From assembly GCA_014529385.2 (NCBI GenBank), contig CM043963.1:94019412-94083411 (forward strand): a DNA stretch of 64,000 nt, given 5' to 3'. Shown piece after piece: positions 32,104-45,386 of this stretch. The notes below the pieces were generated by a model. The model searched no databases and had not been told where the DNA came from. It saw only the letters and a list, made by a program, of their open reading frames with translations. Position 1 is the first letter of the stretch. Every line of letters starts with the position of its first letter. The translations under genes and the position numbers were made by a program. This DNA is from Adiantum capillus-veneris. Taxonomy: Eukaryota > Streptophyta > Polypodiopsida > Polypodiales > Pteridaceae.

Positions 32104-34410
32104 ATGGATAGCCCTGGGTCTGACGATGAGAAGCTGCAGCAAGAGCGCGAGGCTGCACTCTCAAAGAAAATGAAGATCCTGATCATTATGCTCTCATTAG
32201 TTTTGATGATCTTGTTACTTCCCTTAGCCAGCAATCACGGCCTGCCTTTGCTTAGACCCATGGGAATTTCAATGCTTCAAAGGCTATGGGATGCCATGCG
32301 ATTTATTGCCATGACAGCTGCCATCTCCATTGGCATCATCAGCACCTCTAATTCTAACAAACATAATAAGAATTCTGACAGTTCTTTGCATTACCGATCA
32401 TCATCATCGAGCTTTCGCAGACAGTCGAAGGTTCCGATAGCTAGCACCAGCAGAGAAGCATCTAACCCAAATACGGCTAAGCATAGCCCAGAGAGTTCAG
32501 ATAGATCTGGCTCTAATTTCAGTCCGCATGCATCGCATATGCCTGCAGGTGAAGGTGAAGATGATGATGGTAAATGGAAGGGCACTCCAACAGATAACAC
32601 ACAGAAATTGAAAGGCAAAGGAGTAATGGAGGATTTGGCCTCTTCAGACTATGATAGTACAGATAGCATTTGGGAATCGGTGCAATCTCAAAGCATTGAG
32701 TCCTTTGAAGGAACAGATTATGAGGGTGTTAACTACAGACCCATAAAGCTGAGTATGGTTAACTCGAGGCGCCAGTGGTCAGCTGGCGATGCATGGTTTT
32801 TAGCCTCAACGATTGATGAGGAGGTGGAAGAAGACTCCACAGCAAGCAGAGTGTTTGGGTCACCTACTAGTAGATTTCGTGATGTCGGCGGCGAGAGTAG
32901 CATAACCAGAGCAGATTCACAGAAAACCTCATTAGCTAGTCATGGGAAGGAGAGGAGTAACAAGGAGAAGAAAATTCCAGATAGATCGGGTCTCATGAAT
33001 GTATACAACTCTATGACGGATGATAACTATGCAGAGTTGAGAATGCGGAAGACGGCAGTGTCTCGCCTTTCAGAGGAATATCATGATGAGGGAGGCAAAG
33101 ATCATCGGAGATCAAGCTCTGTGGATCGGCGACGGCCTGTTTATGTATATGATCAGAAAAACTCAGATCAGCCTGGGTTAAAGCAGATCTTAATGGAGAT
33201 GTCGAAAGAAAGGACAGGAAAGTCCAAGATGTCTGATGGTGATCAAGCCAAACAGAGAATTATAGAGCGGCCATCGCGCTCACATGTACAAATTAGCTCG
33301 AGCCCAAGTGCTGTCGCTTCAACTTCCTCAGTTAAGCAATCAATGAAGGCTAATGTACAACATCACCAGGCCTCTATACTTTCGACGGTGAAGTTGCCAT
33401 CTGATTCGCCTGCCGATGAGAAGCATGCAGATTCCAAAATGATGGGGATCAATCACAAGCAGCGAGAAGCAACGAATATGGGTTCTTCTGGGAGCCTCCA
33501 AAGAGAAGCTGGCGATGGCGGCAAGGTGGGTTCAAATCAAAGCAAGCAAGCATCTACCTCTTCTGAAATTGGGCATAAACAAGCCAATGCCAAACCAGCG
33601 TTCGATTACAACATGCAGCCAAAGGAAGCAGATCATTCCCAGAAGAGATCGATGCAAAAGCAAGTTGATGCAATTAAGATGAGTAGCACCCAACAGAGTA
33701 GAGAAGGTGATTCCAAAGATATGGTAGCGGGCTCTGGCTCTCCCGGCGAGCAAGATGATGGAAAGATGGGTTCTAGTCAGGCTCTCAATTCCGAGGATTT
33801 GGATCAGCTTTTGCAAATGCAAAACGCTGTGTCATCGAAGCTGGCTTTCAAGGGTGCAAATATGCAGAGGTACCATGGTGGGACTGGTGAAGGTCTCCTT
33901 AAGAACAATGTGTCTTCTACAAGCAGGTTGCGTAAGCAGAGTTCCCAGCATAGCCGGAGTGCATTGAACTTAGAGCAGCTCGGACAAGCCGACCAAATTA
34001 AACTGCAAACAAGGCCTCCAGTGGGGTCCTCAGAAAGGAGAAGAAAGAGTATCTCATATGATTTTGGTGATGGCTTCAATCCGGATTGGTTGCAGGAATT
34101 AGAGCCCCCGCCCCCTCCTGGCTTGTTAGGCAGCTCTACAATAGAAGATGAGCAATCTAATACCTCAGTGAGAGGCGCCGATAGTAGCTCTCTTGTACAA
34201 AGCCTTGTACCATGGAGGTCCTCTGCTCCCATTGACATCTCTGCCTATCCAAGAGCGGCGTCACCTCTGGAGGCACTGTCATCCGGAGCCACTGGGCCTA
34301 GTCCTGGCGAGGTCAATCGAAGAGCAGATGAATTCATAAGCAACTTCACCACCAGATTGATTAGACAAAGGCAAGAATCTCTAGAGAGGCATAATAGAAA
34401 TTTTGGGTAG
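32104..34410 (+). CDS. DUF4408/DUF761-type membrane-anchored protein, 768 residues
   Basis: A single open frame with no internal break is the only intact host gene here. The N-terminus has a short acidic stretch and two hydrophobic segments (residues about 24-42, KILIIMLSLVLMILLLP, and about 66-81, FIAMTAAISIGIIS), as in DUF4408 proteins. A long low-complexity middle rich in Ser, Lys, Gln and Asp is probably disordered, with a PPPPP run near residue 670. The last 34 residues contain the DUF761 signature EVNRRADEFISNFTTRLIRQ. Plant proteins with this pairing are mostly uncharacterised, and some respond to stress or growth cues. I infer a membrane anchor at the N-terminus and a conserved C-terminal docking helix. 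The start was chosen because it is the first ATG of the frame and precedes the hydrophobic segment. AATAAA at 34424 is very close to the stop, so the true poly-A site is probably further on. Confidence 0.9.
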   Translation: MDSPGSDDEKLQQEREAALSKKMKILIIMLSLVLMILLLPLASNHGLPLLRPMGISMLQRLWDAMRFIAMTAAISIGIISTSNSNKHNKNSDSSLHYRSSSSSFRRQSKVPIASTSREASNPNTAKHSPESSDRSGSNFSPHASHMPAGEGEDDDGKWKGTPTDNTQKLKGKGVMEDLASSDYDSTDSIWESVQSQSIESFEGTDYEGVNYRPIKLSMVNSRRQWSAGDAWFLASTIDEEVEEDSTASRVFGSPTSRFRDVGGESSITRADSQKTSLASHGKERSNKEKKIPDRSGLMNVYNSMTDDNYAELRMRKTAVSRLSEEYHDEGGKDHRRSSSVDRRRPVYVYDQKNSDQPGLKQILMEMSKERTGKSKMSDGDQAKQRIIERPSRSHVQISSSPSAVASTSSVKQSMKANVQHHQASILSTVKLPSDSPADEKHADSKMMGINHKQREATNMGSSGSLQREAGDGGKVGSNQSKQASTSSEIGHKQANAKPAFDYNMQPKEADHSQKRSMQKQVDAIKMSSTQQSREGDSKDMVAGSGSPGEQDDGKMGSSQALNSEDLDQLLQMQNAVSSKLAFKGANMQRYHGGTGEGLLKNNVSSTSRLRKQSSQHSRSALNLEQLGQADQIKLQTRPPVGSSERRRKSISYDFGDGFNPDWLQELEPPPPPGLLGSSTIEDEQSNTSVRGADSSSLVQSLVPWRSSAPIDISAYPRAASPLEALSSGATGPSPGEVNRRADEFISNFTTRLIRQRQESLERHNRNFG

Positions 34411-35847
34411 TGTTATTTTTCCTAATAAACCAGATAAGGAAAGTTGGGCTGTCAGAGAACCTCTCTTTTTACCTCATTAGTCCTGAAGAGGATTTGACAT
34501 ATTTTTCTTAGCTCTAATCATGCACGATGGAGCGCTGTCGTACCCTTCATTATCAAAGAACTTGGTAGGGGTCACTTCATTGACACAGAAGACATCCATG
34601 GTAGGGCAAGGGAAACCCTAGTTATTGTATAGAGCCCATGAGTGAATGTGCTGCTGTGTAGAGCTCATAAGCCACTATATTGATCGTGGTGAAATCCCCT
34701 TTAGCTAACTCACTTCATGTTTGGTGATTTTCTTTTTTAGATTTTAAGCTTTCATGTATTGACTGTATACAAGAAGAATAAGGCCATCTACAACATTGAC
34801 ACATATAACAAAACACATTGTCTTCCTTTGCCACACATCATCGAAGCTCTCCCGACCACTCCATTTTTCAGATGGCTTCAGGACACTAGTTCAAAACTCA
34901 TAGTGGTCTTGCCCTTTTGATTTCTCCGATCAAATTTTCTAGTTTTTACCCTAGTTGCCAGTTATTTGTTAGACAGGCTGATAATGGATTTAGAAATCTG
35001 GATGTAAGAGATTCATTAATAGTAATGCTAGTCCTAATTTTAGATTGAAAGGTATAAATAAATTTGAGTGTGAGCTTTTCATCCTTCTTGAATGGTGTCC
35101 TAAGAGAGTGCATTAAACCTGTCGGTTTTTGCATGGACCGTTTAATGTTTCTTTGAAGAAAGAGAAGCACCTCAAGCCCTAAAGAAGCTTGCATGGTGGA
35201 AACCAAGGTAATTAATATTTTAGTTTTTCTCTTGTAAATCGTGCAATTTGTGATGTCTTTGATGATTAAGTAGCTTGTCAAAATGTTTTGACAAAGTCAC
35301 TAAGTTAGGTGACTAGAATCTATATGGTATAATCAATATAGAGATTAAAAACTTAAGTGACCATTGTTTGGTGAAGATTAATGTGTTTTGTCTTTTGGTT
35401 TTGATTAATAGCTTATAGGTAGGCTAAAACATAGTTAATAAAAAAGATTAAGGAGTTAAAAAGAGATTAGATGATTATTCTTAGCAATAAACCCTCCTCT
35501 ACAAGTGCTTATGTGAATTGAATCTTGGTGTACATGCAACTACACAAACAACCATGCTATATTTTTGGTTGTGATATCTTTAGATAGACAAGTTCGTTAA
35601 GTGATAGAACACAATGTATGCCAAGACAAAAACTCATCGTGGAATATATGCCAGTGTGTGCAATATGAGTGTTTAGCTCTCTACATTTGCCAGAGATGCA
35701 AGTGGGATTCAATTTGGTGGTGGAATAAACTCCTAACTTGTTTTATGTGTGTTGAAATTTTTGACATTCCATAGGTGCTAATTTAGCTAAAAGGTGTATA
35801 CTTTCATTTTTACTCCATGTGTTGACTCATTTGTTGGTTTAAACATG

Positions 35848-35950
35848 AGCCCAAGGGGTCCTAGCCTAGTGCTATGGGTGTCTGTAGGCATCCTCCATTC
35901 GATTCTCAATGGCGTTCAAGTTATTTCCAACCCAAAAACATTTTTTTTTA
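35848..35950 (+). other. tRNA-derived SINE candidate
   Basis: TCCTAGCCTAGTGCTATGGG looks like an A box. CATTCGATTCTC, 30 bases downstream, resembles a B box with one or two changes, and an A/T-rich tail follows. This is weak evidence. Confidence 0.3.
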
Positions 35951-37796
35951 TTTAATATAAGGTGTTTTTGAGTAGTAGTTGTTTTAAGGAAAAATAAATC
36001 TACATTGCTTAAGAAAGATGTCAAGGTTGCTTGTATGTAGCTCAATTTTTGTATGATATTGGAGATGTAATTTTGATTGGAGGCTAACTTAATGATACTT
36101 ATCTCAAGTCAATTCAATAAAAATATATTACACTACAGAGCTCATCAAACGACTCATATATATGAGACATAGGATACTTATTTCTTAATAGTCACTTGGG
36201 TAAGAGCTCTGTATGAAATGTACTATGCACATCCATTATAGACCTATCTTTGTTCTTTACAATGAGAATTGGATTTTCCATGGTGAAAAAATATACCATA
36301 TGAATGCTTTGTTCATAAATTCGGCCAATTGTTACTCCACCTATGAACTAGCAACATTAGAAAGTGTCTACATTGTGCGGCTATTGAAGTAGTAGCAGTA
36401 TATGGCTAGGTGCGTCTCTCAAGGGTCATTAAGAATCTTTTCCAAGGGTCAAGGGGCATCTCCCAAAAGTCAAGAGTAGCTCCATAGAATGGGGGTGACT
36501 AAGAATAGCTTTGGACTCTTGTGTAACTTACCATGCCATGTGCCCTCACATGCTCACAAGATGACTAAACTGATGACAGTACAAGAGATATACCCATAGA
36601 TTTTAGAGAGGTCTAGTTCAAAGGCCATAATCCCAAAAATCCTCCCCTTGGACTTTGGATTATATTGAAAGAAGTTGGATCAAGATTAAATGCCACTCGG
36701 GCTAGAAGCCACATAGACTAGAAGGTAGTCTCAACTGATATGTGTCACATAAATTAAAGAAGGTAGAAGACCATCCATATCTCCACAACACATCAATAAA
36801 GTTGTTATAATGAGCAAGGCCAATAGAAACACGGAGACAATTCTCCTCCTCTTGATCTTTGTCTTACTCTTTGTCCTCTACAAAATTGACTTTGCCGTTG
36901 TCTCTGCTATTGTGACATTTTGTTGGTGGATGACCTTTGATGTTGCAGTTGCTACCAAAATTGTTCTTGCTGCAATTTTTAGAAAAACTCATTGATTCTC
37001 CACACTCATAACATTTTTGTTATTTATCCTTGTTGATAAATATGCAGTCCTAGATTATGCTGCAACCAAAGCTCCTCATTGATTGAAGTCTTCTTTGTCT
37101 GTTTTTTCTCTTCTTCAAATGAAGCAATGATGACATATTGCAAAGAAGTTGTTTGAGTGTGAGTGTACTATTGTGTGTGTGTGCGTGTCTGTGGAGGCTT
37201 AACCGAGAGGTGAAGAGAAAGGAAATTGCATGCCTATAAGTAGGGATTTTGGGAGAAGAGATGCGATGCATTGGAAGTAGAAAGGAATTTTGGTTTGTGC
37301 ATACCAATTTTTCGCTTGAGATGCCAATTTGTGGGATTTTTGAAATTTCATACTAGAGGAGAGAGAAAAGGCCAAAAATGTTTTTAGAGTATGATTCTTT
37401 TATACAACGATTCCTTCTAGCTGTTATTTAGCTTTGTGGATAAATACACTTTGGATGTTACCAAAGGCTCGAACAATCGGATATTTACAGTGAATGGTTT
37501 ATTACAAGTACCCCTTAGGGTTGATTGGATATAGTTGAAATAAAAATGAAACTTTTAGTAAGAAAATGTTGATTTAGTAAAAAGCTACGATGGAAAATAC
37601 TCTAAGGAGGCCTCAGAAACTGGTCAATCATAGGCAGATAGTCATTTTCCGAAAAGAATAATAAGCTTTGAACAAAGTATGTGTGTGTGTGTTTTTTTTA
37701 CAATGTGTAAATGAAGTAGGTATGTATACATATACATAATCTGTTAGTTTACTTGCCTTATACCTCTTCTACATAAAATGCAATTTCTTAAATGCA

Positions 37797-37881
37797 AGGT
37801 CATGTCATCTTTCAAGGTTTTGTTTCTTAAAATTTCAAGGTTTTATCATCTTAAGTGCAAGGTTATGTCATCTTTCAAGGC
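37797..37881 (+). repeat. Short direct repeat
   Basis: GTCATGTCATCTTTCAAGG (about 37799) recurs as GTTATGTCATCTTTCAAGG (about 37861), with a related AAATTTCAAGGTTTTATCAT between. Confidence 0.7.
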
Positions 37882-38439
37882 ATCACCACTACACTCCAAA
37901 AGGTTAGATACTTGCAAGTTTGCTATCAAGTTGTATTAAAAGTTATCCCAAATAACTTTTCGTTAATTAGTTGCTACATCTATATGTATTTACAGAACAC
38001 TTTGGGAGATTAGAATTCGTTTTATTGATTAAGATCTCTTCATTCAACGACAATGCGAGTAGTTAGATGTGATTAGGTGCTCCCAATTAAGTTTAATTGA
38101 AGATTTTTTAAAATTGAATGAAACAAGTGAGATAATCACGACGACTTTCTAAAATAATTAGAACGTGATAGAATCATTAGGTTGAGTTTAAGTAGAATCA
38201 GTGTTCAAGAAAGGATTGCCTCATCTTAGCTTTGAGCCGGTTGAAAATGGAGACTACCTGGTTGCAAACCATGGTAAAGGGAAGAAAATTTGGTGAAATA
38301 TGTGAGAAAATATTTCAAAAATCGTGCAAATTTTCAATTTATGCTAGTATTTTTGGTTCGCTTCTTTGTGGGAAGGAAACTCAATCGACAGCCGCTTAAT
38401 AAAAGAGACTTTCCTGAATATTGAATTTCACATTTATGG

Positions 38440-38805
38440 TCAACATGGGATCTGTGTGGACAATAGTTGTAGTGGAATTTCCTATTTTTGCTATGGTTGT
38501 AGTTTCTTGACTTGGAGATAGCGAGGCGGACAAGTGAAGTGGAGGTGGCAACTCCTTTCTTCTTGGTGGCATCCCCTTGTCAACAATTCTTCTCAGTATT
38601 ATTTCTCTTTCATGTGGGTGGCTCCCAATTCAATCAGCTTTCTGATTCAAGGTAGCTCCCTTGTTAGCCATGTCTTATATTATGTGGTTTTATGGTCGAT
38701 ATGATTGTATCATTTCCTAGAGCAAGACTCTCTCATGTATTATTTTGTGGCAATTTTATTCTATTTACCACTCACATTTGTGAGTAATGGCAAAAAAAAA
38801 AAGAC
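38440..38805 (+). mobile_element. LINE 3' region with palindromic tail (copy E)
   Basis: It has GTGGGTGGCTCCCAATTCA and GTAGCTCCC as in copy A, then ACTCACATTTGTGAGT (about 38774) and an A-run at 38794-38804. It is 5' truncated. Confidence 0.6.
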
Positions 38806-38938
38806 ACAGAAACCTTTGGTTCATAGACTTAAGATAGCGATAGGGACAATAAAATCTTTCTCATCTCAAAAAAATCAAAAGCTTTTCAAAACATGTTAAG
38901 TGTGTAAAGTGAAGGGGTGAGCTTAGGAAATGAAAAGA

Positions 38939-39636
38939 CACACTAGGGTGGGAAGTCAAAAGACTTTTTGTGTTTATAAAGAGACGGACTTCACATTGAT
39001 ACATTTGTGTTTTTTTTCTTTTTTTAAAAGCTTTAGAGTGTTGAGTTAGGCATATTTGAAGACATAGACTTTACATTGATACATTTGTGTTTTTTTTTTT
39101 TAAAGGTTTTTAAAAAGAAGCTTCAGAGGAGTGTTGAGTTAGGCATATTTGCAACGTCTTCAGTGATGAATTTTCTTTATAGGCTTTTTAAAAGAAGCCC
39201 TGGAGGAGTGTTGAGTTAGGCATATTTGCAATGTTTTCAGTGATGACTGATGACTAAGACTTATCATAAATATTATTTGACACACCAAGGTGGGAAGTCA
39301 AAAGACTTTTTGTGTTTATAAAGAGACGGATTTCACATTGATACATTTGTGTTTTTTTTTTTCTTTTTTTAAAGCTTTAGAGTGTTGAGTTAGGCATATT
39401 TGAAGACATAGACTTTACATTTACATTGATACATTTGTGTTTTTTTTTTTTATATAGGTTTTTAAAAAGAAGCTTTAGAGGAGTGTTGAGTTAGCTATAT
39501 TTGCAACATCTTCAGTGATGAATTTTCTTTATAGGCTTTTTAAAAGAAGCCTTAGAGGAGTGTTGAGTTAGGCATATTTGCAATGTTTTCCGTGATGGTT
39601 GATGAATGAGATTTATCATAAATATTATTTGGATTT
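38939..39636. repeat. Two tandem copies of a 345-350-bp unit
   Basis: Copy 1 is about 38939-39279 and copy 2 about 39281-39636. Each starts ACAC-A-GGTGGGAAGTCAA and contains GACTTTTTGTGTTTATAAAG. Inside every unit GTGTTGAGTTAGGCATATTTG-like text occurs three times, so the unit is itself built of smaller repeats. Confidence 0.9.
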
Positions 39637-40607
39637 TAAAATATTAAATGGATCCTTTTTTTTTCACCTTTCACATCTTGACATGTCTTATTTTTTTTGC
39701 ATTTTATCGTTTTAGAATGCTAAAGTGAAGCTTCATCTTGCATAATTGTAGTAAATTTTACACAGACACACATACACTTTTCTTGCATTTCATTGTTTTA
39801 GAATTTTAAAGTGAAAACTTCATCTTACATAATTTTAGTAAATTATACACACACCTATATTAATTAGTTTTTTTTATTTCACTTTTTATTTTGGAGTTTC
39901 ACATGGCTTGATTTTTCTTGCATTCTATAGCTTAACTAGTAAAACGGCGTCGCTTTCGGCGGCGGCATGGCCCCTCTTATCCTTAAGCTCTAGTGTTGTC
40001 CGACTATCATAGCATCTCTTGCCTACCCTCGCAAACGCACCTATATTGTCTCTACGCTCTCCTTGCCTGAGTTTTTCTTTGTGCCTGTGTCCTTTGCTAG
40101 ATGAGAAAACATATGTCTACTCATATGCTCTAGATTTGTCACTTTCTGTACCTACCGCATTTGCAGCTCACCATAGCTACCACCATGTCCTTGCCTTGCT
40201 TTGATCACATGCTTACCACCATACCAACTTACCCTTGCTTGTTAAGAATGGCTTCAATTCGTCACAATCGTGGAGCAAAAGTACCTAGTAGTAGCACATT
40301 AGATAATGGGGATTACATGCAGAATCTGTGGCAGTTTGGGAAGGGAAAGTACCCAACAACCAATTGTATGTAGCAAGGCCGTGTGGAAGGAAGCACAATG
40401 CCTTCAGGCTATGGCTATACAGGCGGAGAGAGGCTCTCTTTAGAGGCCATCTTCTCAGTTTAAGGTCAAATTAAAATTATCCCAATGACACTGGCATGGC
40501 TGTGACACTGCTCTAAATTCTTGTGGGCTCTGATTCTCCCAACTTACCCTTGTTGCTTGTTAAGAATGGCCTCTATTATCCTCAAGCTCTTTGAGGGCCG
40601 GCAAATT

Positions 40608-41100
<493 letters not shown>

Positions 41101-41274
41101 CTGTGTGTGTTTGAAATTTATAAGATGGACAACATGAAAACCTTTATGCAACAACCTAAACAAAAGTCATCACAACATATTTTCAAACTAACTTTGCACT
41201 AACATATATAGAGTAAGTGATATTTCCCATGTCAAAAAATATAACATGCATAGAGACTTAAAATTTATACGCTC

Positions 41275-41385
41275 AAAAGCTTAGTTTACGACATGCCCAG
41301 CTGTGGTATCGAACCACCCATGGCCCACGATGTAAAACACATCTACCAATCACTGGAGGAAGAGATCCTAACACAAAAACACGTA
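41275..41385 (-). other. tRNA-derived sequence (SINE or tRNA pseudogene)
   Basis: On the minus strand TGATTGGTAGATG serves as a weak A box and GGTTCGATACC is a perfect B box. The arm GTGG-TTCGATA-CCAC forms a proper T-stem and loop. The acceptor stem is not convincing, so it is unlikely to be a working tRNA gene. Confidence 0.4.
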
Positions 41386-41603
41386 GGAACCAAGCACCGA
41401 AACTAAGATTTTGAGCAAACATAGCATTAATTGGACGGGTTTTGCCTAACTCTGCAATGGTGACACGTGCTCTGAATCCTCTCTGAATAGCAACTTGAAT
41501 GTAGCACAACAAGCTCGGATCATATGAAGCATGATATATACCCACCATTAAGAATTTTGGGTAATATTGTGATCTATAGCCAAACAAAAAGCTATTAGTA
41601 TAG

Positions 41604-41604
41604 A
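41604..41604 (-). other. Possible alternative Helitron 5' terminus
   Basis: The minus strand reads A|TCTATACTAATAGC, sharing 13 bases with the terminus at 54001. With the 3' end at 39936 it would define a 1.67-kb non-autonomous element. Confidence 0.3.
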
Positions 41605-42100
41605 TAGATATTTTGATACACAAAAGCTATTACTTTACTATATCAACATCGACATTGTTACCTTGCTATATCCAAGTCCTCGAGTAGATGAATCACCTGC
41701 ATGGCTGTGATTGGACCCCTCCATAATGGTGGATCTAATACATAATCGTTGACTGTGAGATTTAAATTCTTTAAAGTATCGAAATGTCACAAACACACAT
41801 ATACAATATTTTACCTCGGACATGTCGAGGTCGTCTCCCTAGTGTGTAAGTCACAGAGGCGTTAGGATCCATCTTCATTCATACATATACATATACATAT
41901 AAAGAATTAGAAATCCATCAAAAAAAGCACATGAAGCATAAATCTCTCAGCACTAATAAATCTTAGTCAATTGTTTCAGCGAATATACCTTGCTTGAGGC
42001 TACACCATGTTTCATAAGAAGATACTAAGCTTGTAAATGACAAAGAAATAGTTGCGAGAGTCACCGTGCTTTTTTATTGGATGAAACATATCCAGCCACG

Positions 42101-43664
42101 TTAAACCCCATGGCAAGGGGGTGGCAGGGGGCAAGTCAATTGCAACACCTCTTTGTAGACAATGTTAGAAGTGTATGTTCTTTGATCTCCACGTCTACTA
42201 ATGCTTGTTAAGTGACTATCACCAACCACAACCTTGATGGCAGAAGAGAATCTCACGCGAGACATTGCCACATACAGTTGACCATGGGTGAAAACAGGTG
42301 TTGGGAGATACAATCCAAGAACTCCCGATGTTTGGCCTTGAGCCTTGTTGATTGTCATCCCAAAAGCACAACGTAGGGGAAATTGGCAGCGTCTCAAATC
42401 AAAAGGGAGACCTTCTCTAGATCCCATGAGAAAATCAATTCTTGGAATGAACACTGCATTTCTTGCATGTGACCCTGTAATGATTTCTGCTTCAATCACT
42501 TTGCTGTGGAATTGCTTACAAATCAAGCGTGTCCCATTACAAAGACCACTTCTTGGATCCAAATTGCGAAGCAACATAACTGGAGCATTCTGTTTCAATT
42601 GTAAAACATGCGGTGGAAAGCCTCCCCCAAGATCTAAACTATTTACAAACTCACTTGTAAATAAAATGCTATCACAATTTGATTCACACACTAAGTCCGC
42701 ATTGACATATTCCTTATAAGTACCAAGAAATTGCTGCAAGCCTAAATTGTTTATAGTATCCACCTCCTTGTTCCGTGGAGCCAAAATTGCTCTATCCTTG
42801 AAAAAGGATGCATGGCAAGTCTGTGTTTCAAGGTCTCTATATATGCAAGCAACCAATGCTTGCAAATTATTTTTTGGTAGCATCATGCAAGCCGGCAGGG
42901 CCACATTATCAAGTATGTCCCCATCACAAACATCGCCATTACCAATATCAAGTGTCCATTGCACAAACTCTCTTTCAATAACATTACTTAAACAATTGAC
43001 CACTCGCATATTCTGTGTTAGATGCATGATTTCTGTACGTTGCCAAATGTATGAGTGGCACAAAGATGCATTAACAATGTCTTCTCTTCCCCCTTTGCGC
43101 ACCACAGGTAATATCTGTCTGAAATCACCACCAAGGAGGAGAAACCTTTCCACCAAACAACATGTCATTTTTCATGACATCTCTTAGTGTCTTATCAAGA
43201 GCCTCAAAAGCGTGTCTATGAGCCATGGGGGCTTCATCCCATATGATCAGTGAACTCATTCGCAAGAGCTCAGCAAGCTAGCTGTTTACTTTAATATTAC
43301 ATGTGGACTCAGAAGTTATATCAATAGGGATCTTGAATCTAGAGTGTGTAGTCCTTCCGTTGTCGAGAAGCTGTGCTGCAATCCCGGACGATGCACATGC
43401 CAAAGAAACTTTGGACTCTCCGCGTATCCGAGAGAGCAAAGCATTGTAGAGATAAGTCTTTCCCGTTCCACCTGGCCCATCCAAGAAAAAAACAGTCCCT
43501 CTGCTCATGCAAGCTGCTTGTAAAACCCGATTGTAAGCTTCCCTTTGCCCAACATTGAAAGATGATTCCATTCGAGCAGACAATACTCTTTGTTCCTCTC
43601 TGTTATACATGAACTCTTTAGCAAGCACTCCATGCTCACTCATAATTTGCAAGGTGTGATCCAC
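42101..43664 (-). pseudogene. RepHel: Pif1-like SF1 helicase segment
   Basis: Walker A reads GPGGTGKTYLYNALL, Walker B IIWDEAPMAHR (frame broken just before it), motif III GGDFRQILPVV, then LTQNMRV. The last motifs INKAQGQTSGVLGLYLP and LYVAMSRVR lie near the C-terminus, which ends normally with VYKEVL. Confidence 0.9.
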
Positions 43665-44124
43665 CTAGGGCATTCCAGAATAATCCGAGAGTCTCTTTCC
43701 ATAGTGTTGAAGCATTGTCTCTAAGCTTGACAAAGCTTGGTTTTGTGCCATGTGTTCAAAGATATTCGCATCATTTTTGCGAACCCTCATATGATATACA
43801 TGGTCCTCAGAAAGCTCCTTACAGAAGCGATTCCACAATGCACCAGGATGTATTGGTTCACAAAAAACCAAAATGACTACAAACAGTAGGCGCAATTGTT
43901 GCCCTATTTGTTGAAAAGAAGCTTCTTCCAAACAAAGAAACCATTCATCATCAACTTGCAGTAATCCTTGCGCATTACATGTTTCTTTAAATGTGTCATA
44001 TACCACACCATTGAAGGTTCTAATATCCTCAAAAGACTTACATCCTTTGCACATGTTGAGTAACATACGCAAATAGTACAAATCTCCAGCATTGGGAACA
44101 ATGTGGTACATTCTTCCAATCATG

Positions 44125-45386
44125 TCACCAATCTGCCTTTGAGTCCGGACATGTTCTACTTGCTGGCTTCCAAACCCACTTTGTTGGGAAGTCTATGTAC
44201 AACAAATCGTTGGCCTTTGGATATTGTTGATTTGCAACAAACCACTCAGTGAGCATTGTCTTTTTGCTGACATCTCCCTCCACCACACTCTGTACAGTCG
44301 CTCTGTCGCTAAAGATGACTTCATTTTGATGAGGCAAGTGAACTTGGAGCCGTTGTATGTCAGGTTTCTCTTGATGCATGTGAAACCCAAGTATACGCCA
44401 GATAGCCTCAGATGCTGATACATGTCGAGCATTAAGATAGTTTGTAACTTTATTTAGAAGCCCTTCACTATCTTGTAGAACAACAGTGGCCCTGTCATGT
44501 CCCTTATACACATACTTGTAGAGATATTTCACAGCGGATATAGTGGATCAAACCTCCACATTGATGTGTGCATTGTACCTTACTGACAAAAATGGATTGT
44601 ATGGAACAATCCATTTATTACTCATTTGCACTTTATTACGAACAGTGTAATTTCCATCATCCCTCCTCATGTACGTTGGGTATCCATCCCTAGCCACGGT
44701 AGTCGATTCACTGAAGCTTCGAGGATATTTAAACCTGCACTTTCCATCTTTCATACATGGAGCATTCTTATTCAAGTTTCCACACGGGCCATGCACATTA
44801 CACCGACTGATAACATCATACAATTGTGGAAACATTACTTTATCAGGAAGCTCCGCACACACAATCTTATCATAATGCAATGTCTCTGTTGGCTTATGCT
44901 CAGATGCAAGTATCAATAGAATGTGAGAATGAGGAAGGCCTCTCTTTTGGAACTCAATCACAGAAATGTTCCCAATGACCTTACCAAAAATAGCTCTCTT
45001 AATCAGCAAGCCCATCAAATCCTTGAACTTATGGTAGAAAACACGGGCAGTAAGATCGGACGATCATTGGATGTTTGTCCAGGCAGTAATGCATCCTGTA
45101 TCTCCTTCCATCCAGGATTGCATGTGAATGTAATGAAGAGATCAGGTTTTCCTCTCTTGCGTGCAATTGCCATGGCATCCTGGTACAGCTGGTGCATATA
45201 GCGAGGGCCACCAACATACGAAGAAGGCAATACAACCCTTCTTCCAACATTAGCACCCAATAACAGTTCTCTATCATCCCTTGTTCCATCTCTTGCTCCA
45301 ACCATATCTGTCAAGCCTTGATACACCTCACTGCGAAGTTCACTTTGATGATTACGAACCCACAAAAGCCCAACTCCTCCATACAA
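44125..45386 (-). pseudogene. RepHel: Rep (HUH endonuclease) segment
   Basis: YVGGPRYMHQLYQDAMAI and DLFITFTCNPGW are the conserved upstream blocks. The metal-binding motif reads EFQKRGLPHSHILL (His-U-His). The two-tyrosine catalytic block KYLYKYVYKGHD follows after an in-frame TGA at 44548-44550. All active-site residues are still present despite three breaks. Confidence 0.9.

Larger units (their letters stand above)
34411..38435. other. Long AT-rich gap, no gene seen
   Basis: After the 3' untranslated part of the DUF761-type gene I see no protein similarity on either strand. It contains a possible tRNA-derived sequence at 35848-35935 and repeats of an AAGGTYATGTCATCTTTCAAGG phrase at about 37797-37881. 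Numerous short frames look random. Confidence 0.5.

Noticed and set aside
36810-36995. Small membrane protein of 61 residues
   Set aside because: Hydrophobic composition alone, in AT-rich intergenic sequence with no family match. A chance frame is more likely.
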